From Paludibacteraceae bacterium (GTDB lineage Bacteria > Bacteroidota > Bacteroidia > Bacteroidales > Paludibacteraceae): a stretch of DNA of 64,000 nucleotides. Each line of letters starts with the position of its first letter. The stretch's first letter is position 1. This document shows, piece by piece, positions 56,368 through 62,830 of this stretch. The notes under the pieces were generated by a model. The model was given only the letters and a program-made list of their open reading frames with translations, ran no database searches and was not told the DNA's origin. The translations under genes were made by a program, and so were the position numbers. The stretch is taken from contig JAFWXW010000018.1 in NCBI GenBank assembly GCA_017517845.1, positions 1 to 64,000 on the forward strand, read 5' to 3'.

Positions 56368-56413
56368 AATTATCCCTACTCACTTAAAGGCTTTTCGGGT
56401 TACTCCTGCGTTA
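56368..56413 (-). promoter_or_regulatory. Conserved leader element of precursor 2
   Basis: On the minus strand AGGAGTAACCCGAAAAGCC is followed by GTGAGTAGGGATAATT. The two GAGTA cores are 24 bp apart, about two helical turns. The element matches 55963-56005 nearly base for base. Confidence 0.5.
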
Positions 56414-56476
56414 GTGATGATTCTTTCTGAATTTATTATATATTATTTTATATCTCTCCCACACCCACAAAAAAAA

Positions 56477-56670
56477 CGTGAGGCTTAGCATTATTGCTCG
56501 CTTCACGTTCTAAGGCCTTTCCACGTGCCTCGTAATCGAAACGAACAACGCTATAGCCTCACGCAAATATGTAATTCTACCTCACACCACACCCTTTTTT
56601 ATCGGACACGGCATACCGCATCGCAACATTAGGCATAGTTTAGGCGTATATAAACTACAAATGTGAGGCA
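56477..56670. other. Structured intergenic element, candidate ncRNA
   Basis: No gene fits this stretch, but it is rich in pairing. CGTGAGGC (56477-56484) can pair with GCTTCACG (56500-56507) or with GCCTCACG (56556-56563). CCTCACA (56580-56586) pairs with TGTGAGG (56662-56668). Inside that, TAGTTTA (56636-56642) pairs with TAAACTA (56651-56657). Base composition is less A+T-rich than the flanks. It may be a structured RNA, a regulatory region or part of a mobile element. The rest of 56671-56932 shows nothing I can name. Confidence 0.45.
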
Positions 56671-56932
56671 TTTACGTTGCTTTGTTTTTGACTACGATTC
56701 TAATTGTGGAAAGTTCTAGAACGTCAAAACAAGCGTTGTAAACGCCTTTTTCTTAATATGTCTTTTGAAAATACCTACTAAATTCAGTAAATATTCAGCT
56801 TTATGATTGCAAATTTAATATATTTTTAGAAAAATCAAATATTAATTAATAAAAATTTCAATCGTTTTAAGTTGATGTTTACTTAACTCTATGAAATTCC
56901 CTTTTTTTCTCTTTTTTCTCGGGTCGGATTTG

Positions 56933-56964
56933 TTTGCAAATTCCTCACAAAACTATTACCTTTG
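56933..56964 (+). promoter_or_regulatory. Bacteroidetes promoter for ORF6N gene
   Basis: TTTG (56933-56936), a 20-bp spacer and TACCTTTG (56957-56964) match the consensus. The leader would be about 65 nt. Confidence 0.65.
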
Positions 56965-57035
56965 TATTGCTCTTAAGGCCTGGAGAGCATGTGAATAATT
57001 AACCTAGATTATCAACCTCTTAATTTTTAATCGTT

Positions 57036-57518
57036 ATGAGTAAAAAATTAAAATCGTCATGCAACGATGCGTTGCAAACAAATCAAAATCCTTTAGAAAA
57101 TATAGAAAATCTTATCCTTAACATCAGAGGTAAGCAGGTGATGCTCGACCGCGACTTGGCACGCCTATATGGTGTGGAAACAAAAGTCCTTAATCAAGCT
57201 GTGAAACGAAATATTGAAAGGTTCCCTGAACGTTTTATGTTTCAATTGACAGATACTGAGTTGATTAAACTGGTCACAATTTGTGACCACCTCAAAGATT
57301 TGAGATTTTCATATCAGAACCCATATGCTTTTACCGAACATGGTGTAACAATGTTGGCTAGTGTTCTTAAGAGTGATATAGCCCACGATAGGTTTTTAAT
57401 AATTGATGACAAAGTTTATCATGTAGGAGCATCTATAAAAGACCTCGGCAAGAAACTTTGTGCCATTTCATTACTTTCTTGCATCAACGCAGATGAAATG
57501 ATAAATAGAATTCAATAA
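57036..57518 (+). CDS. ORF6N domain protein, internally shortened
   Basis: A 160-residue protein. The N-terminal ORF6N DNA-binding domain (about residues 22-112) is typical: NIRGKQVMLDRDLARLYGVETK, RFPERFMFQLT and YAFTEHGVTMLASVL. The C-terminal block DDKVYHVGASIKDLGKKL is the usual end of longer family members of about 200-300 residues, so the helical middle part appears deleted after about residue 118. ORF6N proteins are phage- or element-derived regulators. After the TAA at 57516-57518 the same frame stays open to 57612. Confidence 0.8.
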   Translation: MSKKLKSSCNDALQTNQNPLENIENLILNIRGKQVMLDRDLARLYGVETKVLNQAVKRNIERFPERFMFQLTDTELIKLVTICDHLKDLRFSYQNPYAFTEHGVTMLASVLKSDIAHDRFLIIDDKVYHVGASIKDLGKKLCAISLLSCINADEMINRIQ

Positions 57519-57614
57519 ATTAATGCACTAACAAAGGCACAAAAAAAACCGGATTCTTCACCAGCATTTAATATCTGGGAGAGGAACTACCGGGACTGCA
57601 CTGCAAAATTATAA
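57519..57614 (+). pseudogene. Short coding remnant, possibly transposase
   Basis: In the same frame as the ORF6N stop, 31 further codons read through SSPAFNIWERNYRDCTAKL before a TAA. The phrase FxIWxRNYxD recalls the C-terminal part of REP-associated Y1 (RAYT) transposases. It has no start and is too short to identify firmly, so I call it a remnant. Confidence 0.3.
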
Positions 57615-57626
57615 ATTTTATGAAAT

Positions 57627-57650
57627 ATAACAAAGAATTCATCAAAGTTA
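57627..57650. repeat. 24-bp direct repeat, left copy
   Basis: ATAACAAAGAATTCATCAAA plus GTTA; the other copy at 59497-59520 differs at one base. The two copies flank the AbiE pair. Confidence 0.85.
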
Positions 57651-57738
57651 TCAAAGGTAAAAGATGAAGTAGAAAGACACAAAAATTAGTTATTCTACAC
57701 CATAGGTTTAGTTTAGACGAATAAAAACAACCATTTTC

Positions 57739-57775
57739 ATTGTAGTTACCAAGAAATACATTATCTTTGTAGTTA
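57739..57775 (+). promoter_or_regulatory. abiE promoter with direct-repeat operator
   Basis: The -7 box TATCTTTG (57762-57769) has ATTG (57739-57742) at the -33 position 19 bp upstream. TTGTAGTTA occurs at 57740-57748 over the -33 box and again at 57767-57775 just after the -7 box. Such a pair could bind the AbiEi antitoxin, which represses its own operon in other bacteria. Confidence 0.5.
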
Positions 57776-57798
57776 AACTTAATCGCTTAATATAAACT

Positions 57799-58563
57799 AT
57801 GAGTTTAGAATATCAAAGTAAATTAAACAGATTACTTGTAATAGGCAAGAAAAATGGATTATTCTTCTCTGAATGGCTAAGAAAGAATGGTTACTCAGAT
57901 CAGTTGATAAGAAGATATAGACAATCTGGATGGCTCGCTACTTTGGATAAGGGGGTAATGTATCGTACAGGAGATACATTATCATCATTTGCTGCATTGT
58001 CTTGTTACAATGAACAGTTAAATAAAAAGGTAAGAGTGGCTGCACATTCGGCATTGGAACTTTTCGGATTTAATCATTATGTTCCGATGGGAAAGCCTTC
58101 GCTTATGGTAGCCTATCATAATTCTAATATACCTAAATGGATGACAAATGATTCTTTTGATAGAAAATTCAAACCATTTAGCACTAAAATGATTGAAGTT
58201 TCACAAACCAGTATCGTACAGATGGAAGGTGTTGATGTTTTGGTATCTTCTCCAGAACAAGCTTTTATGGAATGCTTGCTTTTGACTCCAGAACAATATA
58301 ATTATATGGACTTATACTATATAATGGAACAATTAACCTCATTGCGTGCCGATGTGGTGCAAACACTTCTTGAAAATATCAACAATCAACGAGTTAAAAG
58401 AGTGTTCCTATATATGGCTGAAAAAGCAGGACATTATTGGTTTGATATGCTTAATATAGATAAAATAAATCTCGGCACATCCAAACAGCAATTAGTAGAA
58501 AATGGTGTGTATATAAAGAAGTATAGAATAACAGTACCTAAAGAATTGAACGAATATGAATAA
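57799..58563 (+). CDS. abiEi: Type IV antitoxin, AbiEi family
   Basis: A 254-residue AbiEi-type antitoxin and transcriptional autoregulator. The N-terminal winged-helix domain (about residues 10-90) includes LRKNGYSDQLIRRYRQSGWL, and the C-terminal AbiEi domain includes VLVSSPEQAFMECLLL. In type IV systems the antitoxin counters the toxin's effect without binding it. The toxin gene overlaps by 8 nt, so the two are coupled. Phage-defence (abortive infection) function is known for relatives, not shown here. Confidence 0.9.
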   Translation: MSLEYQSKLNRLLVIGKKNGLFFSEWLRKNGYSDQLIRRYRQSGWLATLDKGVMYRTGDTLSSFAALSCYNEQLNKKVRVAAHSALELFGFNHYVPMGKPSLMVAYHNSNIPKWMTNDSFDRKFKPFSTKMIEVSQTSIVQMEGVDVLVSSPEQAFMECLLLTPEQYNYMDLYYIMEQLTSLRADVVQTLLENINNQRVKRVFLYMAEKAGHYWFDMLNIDKINLGTSKQQLVENGVYIKKYRITVPKELNEYE

Positions 58564-59458
58564 TCTATACAAGAAACAAGTAGCTCTTTTGATACGCATT
58601 ATGCCATCTGTTTATCGTATCAAAGATTTTGCGGTTCATGGAGGAACAGCCATTAATCTATTTCATAAGAATATGCCACGTTACTCTGTGGATATTGACT
58701 TAACTTACATTCCAATACAGGAAAGAGAAGAGAGTTTGAAAACAATTAACGAACATCTTAAAACTCTTAAAGCCAATATAGAAAAGTCTATTCCAGGCAT
58801 TAACATCATACCAAAGTATGATGTTTGGAAACTGCAATGTACACTCAACGGAGCAACCGTTAAGATTGAGGTCAATGGCACAAAAAGAGGAATAATCGGA
58901 TTGACTGAAGATAAGATGTTGTGTGATAAGGCTCAGCAAGAATTCAGTATGGCATGTAAAGCTCGTACTGTTTCATATTCACAATTATACGGTGGTAAGA
59001 TAACTGCTGCATTGAGTCGCCAACATCCACGAGATTTGTTTGATTGCAAGTATATGGAAATATCATCTTTCGATGATGTGAAAGATGGTTTTATGTTGTG
59101 CCTACTCGGTAGTGATAAACCCATAATTGAATCTCTTCAACCTAATAATATAGACCAAACAGATGCCCTGGAAAATCAATTTAAGGGTATGTCCAATGTC
59201 GAATTCAGTTATACCGATTATGAAGAAGCAAGAGTAAACCTTATTGCACAAGTCAACGCCGCATTCACAGAAACAGATAAAGACTTTATTTTGTCTTTTG
59301 AAAAAGGCACACCCGAGTGGAACAAGTGCAGTGCAGGGGATTTGAGTTGCTACCCATCTGTCAAGTGGAAGTTGCAAAACATCTTCAAACTAAAAGAGAC
59401 CAACCCTCAGAAGTACCAACAAGGCATTGAGCGATTGAAAAAATTCTTTGGGAAATAA
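58556..59458 (+). CDS. abiEii: Nucleotidyltransferase toxin, AbiEii family
   Basis: A 300-residue nucleotidyltransferase toxin of the DUF1814/AbiEii family. The active-site motifs are intact: HGGTAINLF and the DxD in SVDIDLTY. Later RDLFDCKYM corresponds to the conserved C-terminal motif. Relatives add nucleotides to RNA, for example tRNA, and stop growth during phage infection. Its start overlaps abiEi. The pair is bracketed by 24-bp direct repeats. Confidence 0.92.
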   Translation: MNNLYKKQVALLIRIMPSVYRIKDFAVHGGTAINLFHKNMPRYSVDIDLTYIPIQEREESLKTINEHLKTLKANIEKSIPGINIIPKYDVWKLQCTLNGATVKIEVNGTKRGIIGLTEDKMLCDKAQQEFSMACKARTVSYSQLYGGKITAALSRQHPRDLFDCKYMEISSFDDVKDGFMLCLLGSDKPIIESLQPNNIDQTDALENQFKGMSNVEFSYTDYEEARVNLIAQVNAAFTETDKDFILSFEKGTPEWNKCSAGDLSCYPSVKWKLQNIFKLKETNPQKYQQGIERLKKFFGK

Positions 59459-59496
59459 TTTCTTCGCATTTGTACTTATATTTGGCATATTGAGTG

Positions 59497-59520
59497 ATAA
59501 CAAAGAATTCATCAAAATTA
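59497..59520. repeat. 24-bp direct repeat, right copy
   Basis: It matches 57627-57650 at 23 of 24 positions. It lies 38 bp after the AbiEii stop and touches the palindrome at 59521. Confidence 0.85.
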
Positions 59521-59587
59521 TGAACACGCGTGTTCACAATTTTAATTGGTCACACGTTAGGCGTATTTTGGCAAGTCACTTGCCAAA
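59521..59587. repeat. Two perfect palindromes after abiEii
   Basis: TGAACACGCGTGTTCA (59521-59536) is a 16-bp perfect palindrome. TTTGGCAAGT and its exact complement flank one base at 59567-59587. No T tail follows either, so they are poor terminators. They could be binding or recombination sites at the edge of the accessory patch. Confidence 0.65.
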
Positions 59588-59658
59588 TTAGAGAAAGAAG
59601 GAGAAAAAGCCAACCACGACTGCTACATTTTTTTGTTAACAAATCTCTCTTATGTTTT

Positions 59659-59689
59659 TTTGCAATAAATAAAAAAATCACTACATTTG
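59659..59689 (+). promoter_or_regulatory. Bacteroidetes promoter for dnaX
   Basis: TTTG (59659-59662), a 19-bp spacer and TACATTTG (59682-59689) match the consensus exactly. Transcription would start about 20 nt before the ATG at 59717. Confidence 0.75.
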
Positions 59690-59716
59690 CGATAACAAAA
59701 ATTTAAGCAAGAGTCA

Positions 59717-60829
59717 ATGGAAAATTTTATAGTATCAGCTAGAAAGTATCGTCCTACCACCTTTGATATGGTTGTGGGCCAATCTTCTTTGGTTACTACC
59801 CTAAAAAATGCCATTGAATCTAAAAAAATAGCACACGCTTACCTTTTCTGCGGACCACGAGGTGTGGGAAAAACCACCACTGCCCGCATATTGGCAAAAG
59901 CCATAAACTGCACAGAAACCTCATCAAGTGAACCTTGCAACAAGTGCGAATCTTGCATTGCATTCAACGAGGGTCGCTCATACAACATTCACGAGCTAGA
60001 TGCAGCATCAAACAACAGTGTTGAAAACATACGTGAACTTGTTGATCAAGTACGCATACCACCTCAAATGGGTTCGTATAGCGTATATATCATCGACGAG
60101 GTGCACATGTTATCTCAAGCAGCATTCAACGCATTCCTTAAAACACTAGAAGAACCACCTTCATATGCCATTTTTATACTTGCAACTACCGAAAAGAACA
60201 AGATTCTTCCTACTATTCTTTCTCGTTGCCAAGTGTATGATTTCAACCGCATTAGCGTAAACGATACTGTAAATCACCTAAAAAGTATATCAGAAAAAGA
60301 AGGTATCACAGCAGAAGAAGATGCACTCAACGTGATTGCTGTGAAGTCCGACGGTGGTATGCGTGATGCACTTTCCACATTTGACCAGGTGGTAAGTTTC
60401 TGCGGCAAAAACATTACATACAAAGATGTTGTAGAAAATCTAAATATCCTAGATTACGATTATTACTTTAAACTAACTCAAAACTGCTTTGAAATGCAAA
60501 TTTCACCTGCACTCATTCTTATCAATGAGATTTTGAGCAAAGGTTTTGAAGTAGGCAATATCATATCAGGGCTTTTGGAGCATACTCGCGACCTATTAGT
60601 TAGTAAAAATCCAGAAACTGCAAGTCTGCTTAATGTAGGTGCAGGAATCAGAGAAAAATACCTAAAACAAGCAGAAAGCATACCACAAGATTTCTTACTT
60701 GACACATTGGAACTTTGTAATCAAGCAGAGCTTGAATATAAACAAAGTAAAAACAAAAGACTTCTTCTAGAACTTCTTATCATCCGTATGTGCCAACTTA
60801 TGGATGTAAAAAAAAAAGTAAATTCTTAA
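59717..60829 (+). CDS. dnaX: DNA polymerase III subunit DnaX (gamma-length product)
   Basis: A 370-residue clamp-loader ATPase. The Walker A motif is GPRGVGKTTTA, the zinc site uses Cys of INCTE and CNKCESC, Walker B is IIDEVHML, and the sensor-1/SRC region is ILSRCQVYDF. Domains I-III are complete. The frame ends at TAA 60827 just after an A10 run (60808-60817), near the point where domain III ends in E. coli (about residue 373). The remaining tau-type C-terminus lies in the -1 frame (to 61422). Normal decoding gives a gamma-like protein. Slippage on the A run gives a tau-like one of about 568 residues. Confidence 0.94.
   Translation: MENFIVSARKYRPTTFDMVVGQSSLVTTLKNAIESKKIAHAYLFCGPRGVGKTTTARILAKAINCTETSSSEPCNKCESCIAFNEGRSYNIHELDAASNNSVENIRELVDQVRIPPQMGSYSVYIIDEVHMLSQAAFNAFLKTLEEPPSYAIFILATTEKNKILPTILSRCQVYDFNRISVNDTVNHLKSISEKEGITAEEDALNVIAVKSDGGMRDALSTFDQVVSFCGKNITYKDVVENLNILDYDYYFKLTQNCFEMQISPALILINEILSKGFEVGNIISGLLEHTRDLLVSKNPETASLLNVGAGIREKYLKQAESIPQDFLLDTLELCNQAELEYKQSKNKRLLLELLIIRMCQLMDVKKKVNS
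60808..60817 (+). other. A10 slippery run in dnaX
   Basis: Ten A bases within GTA-AAA-AAA-AAA-GTA. A -1 shift, or one extra A in the transcript, moves reading from KKKVNS-stop to KKKSKFLKKKN and into the tau-specific part. Thermus dnaX uses transcriptional slippage at a similar A run, and E. coli dnaX uses ribosomal -1 frameshifting at A AAA AAG. Confidence 0.7.
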
Positions 60830-61422
60830 AGAAGAAGAACAAACCTTCCATTCTTCCATTCTTTTCTGTTAGTACAGTTACAGCCAAACCTGCACAGGTT
60901 CAGCCAGTCCCTGTTACAACTACACCAAAAACAGAAACTGCTAGTATTTCCACAAGAAAAACCACTATAATAAATAGTGAAAACAAAAGCAAACTGAGCA
61001 AATTATTATTAGGAAGAAATGGAAATTCACAAGAAAATAATTCTTCCAACCTAAATAAATTAAGAGACAACTCCTTCACTACAGAGCAGTTAGCCTCTTC
61101 GTGGTTATCATTCTCCAAAAGGATTCCAGAATTACCAGATATACATTATATCTTCAACAAAGAACCAGAAATAAACGGCACAGAAGTTAAAGTTGTAGTT
61201 ACTAGTAGTATTGTAGAAAATAAACTACAAGAGAATATGCAGCTGTTAAAACAACACCTATGTAACGATGTAAAAAATGATTACATAAATGTTGTTATAG
61301 AACTAGACAAATCTGCTGCTAACAATTTAAGCCTTACCCCTAAGGATAAGGCTAGACTTATGAATGAGAAAAATCCATATCTTATGACAATGTTCAAGGA
61401 GTGGAAGTTGAAGTTATATTAA
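60818..61422 (+). CDS. dnaX: DnaX tau-specific C-terminal part (-1 frame)
   Basis: About 200 codons in the -1 frame relative to the dnaX start, open from 60790 and ending at 61422. A Lys-rich and Pro/Thr/Ser-rich linker (about the first 90 residues) is followed by a folded-looking domain with LASSWLSFSKRIPELPDIHYI and LLKQHLCNDVKNDYINVVIEL, resembling the C-terminal region of Bacteroidetes DnaX. It has no start signal of its own, since the ATG at 60790 lies inside the upstream part. It is thus best read as a frameshift extension. Its stop overlaps the rsmE stop by 9 bp, tail to tail. Confidence 0.8.
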
Positions 61423-62118
61423 CTCATTAATTAACGCAACTGTTGCACACGAATATAGAGCTGCAGTTTCTACTCTGAGTCTATTCTCTCCCAAACTTAC
61501 TGGAACAAAACCTTTTTCTATTGCCAACTCCACCTCTTCTTCACTAAAATCGCCTTCTGGACCTATCAATATAAGCACTTCCTTACCTGCTTGAACTGTA
61601 CGGGAAAGCAGTTTCTTATCTGCCTCATGGCAATGTGCTATAAACTTTTGGTCTGCAGAAGCATTTTTAAGAAAGTCTTTTATACTCTGAGGTTCATTTA
61701 GTTTGGTCAAAAAAGGCTGAATAGACTGCTTCATAGCAGAGACCAAAATCTTCTCCAATCTTTCATTCTTGAGCACCTTTCTCTCAGAAAATCTACAAAA
61801 GATAGGACTAATTTCATCTATTCCTATTTCTGTTGCCTTTTCTACAAACCATTCCAAACGGTCCATATTTTTTGTAGGTGCTATCGCAATATGCAACCTA
61901 TAATCCCTACCCTTAGATTCTTGTTTAAGTTCCAAAGAGTTAAGGATACACCCCTTTGCATCTGCCACAGAAATAGTAGCATAAAATGTTTTTCCTTTCC
62001 CATCCAATACCACTATAGTATCACCAGCAGCAAGACGCAACACCTTCACTGCATGATGAGATTCCTCAGCTGGCAAACTTGGATTAGTTTCTATATCAGG
62101 AGCATAAAACTGATGCAT
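61414..62118 (-). CDS. rsmE: 16S rRNA m3U1498 methyltransferase RsmE
   Basis: A 234-residue SPOUT-class methyltransferase. An N-terminal PUA-like domain (about residues 1-70; ESHHAVKVLRLAAGD) precedes the knotted SAM-binding domain (KNMDRLEWFVEKATEIGIDEI; LIGPEGDFSEEEVELA; LGENRLRVETAA). It methylates U1498 of 16S rRNA. The nucleosidase gene lies 3 nt upstream in the same operon. Confidence 0.95.
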   Translation of the reverse strand: MHQFYAPDIETNPSLPAEESHHAVKVLRLAAGDTIVVLDGKGKTFYATISVADAKGCILNSLELKQESKGRDYRLHIAIAPTKNMDRLEWFVEKATEIGIDEISPIFCRFSERKVLKNERLEKILVSAMKQSIQPFLTKLNEPQSIKDFLKNASADQKFIAHCHEADKKLLSRTVQAGKEVLILIGPEGDFSEEEVELAIEKGFVPVSLGENRLRVETAALYSCATVALINELI

Positions 62119-62121
62119 AAT

Positions 62122-62757
62122 TTATAATGCTTGTAAAATATTTTTTAATAATTCAAAATTCTTTCCTGGAGCATCATTCCAGAAATTTGCATATTGCTCT
62201 GCATGATATTCTACCCAAGGCGTATCACTTATTATTCTTAGACTCACAAAAGGTTTATTTCTTTTTGCACACACATGAGCGATAGCATTAGACTCCATAT
62301 CCACAAACAGTGCCTCTGGAAATTTTTCCTTAATCTTAAAAAGTTCTTCTTTGGTGGTAATAAATTGGTCTCCAGTACAACCAAGTCCCAGTTTAATATC
62401 ATTTCGGCATTCTGCCAATGTTTTTACCACATCAATAACCCTTGCATCACCAGAAATAAACTTCTCAAAGCCAAGTTCTTTTAAGTGATCAGACACTTCA
62501 CCTGCATAGAAATCATGATAACAAGTTTGAGTTCCTATAACCAAGTCGGCTACACTTAGGCAAGAGTCTATTCCTCCTGCTACTCCACTATTTATGACTA
62601 AATCTGGATTAAAATCATTTATAAGTTCTATAGCAGAGATAGCTGCATTTACCTTGCCTATCCCGCTACGAACTATTTTTATTTCATGTTGTGGGAACTC
62701 AATACCCTGGAGCAATTCATACTCCTTACTCATTGCCACAATTATTCCTATCTTCAT
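62122..62757 (-). CDS. mtnN: 5'-methylthioadenosine/SAH nucleosidase
   Basis: A 211-residue nucleosidase that cleaves adenine from methylthioadenosine and S-adenosylhomocysteine, feeding methionine salvage. Family marks are IGIIVAMSKEYELL, INSGVAGGID, the substrate-binding FVDMESNAIAHVC (MES motif) and LRIISDTP with catalytic Asp. It precedes rsmE by 3 nt. Pairing an SAH nucleosidase with a methyltransferase makes sense, as SAH inhibits such enzymes. A futalosine hydrolase cannot be excluded from sequence alone but is less likely. Confidence 0.88.
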   Translation of the reverse strand: MKIGIIVAMSKEYELLQGIEFPQHEIKIVRSGIGKVNAAISAIELINDFNPDLVINSGVAGGIDSCLSVADLVIGTQTCYHDFYAGEVSDHLKELGFEKFISGDARVIDVVKTLAECRNDIKLGLGCTGDQFITTKEELFKIKEKFPEALFVDMESNAIAHVCAKRNKPFVSLRIISDTPWVEYHAEQYANFWNDAPGKNFELLKNILQAL

Positions 62758-62830
62758 ATTCTTATAAATTTAGTTCAACAAATATAAATTATATTTTAGA
62801 TGAGGGATTTCTAGGCGTCCCCATTTAAAA

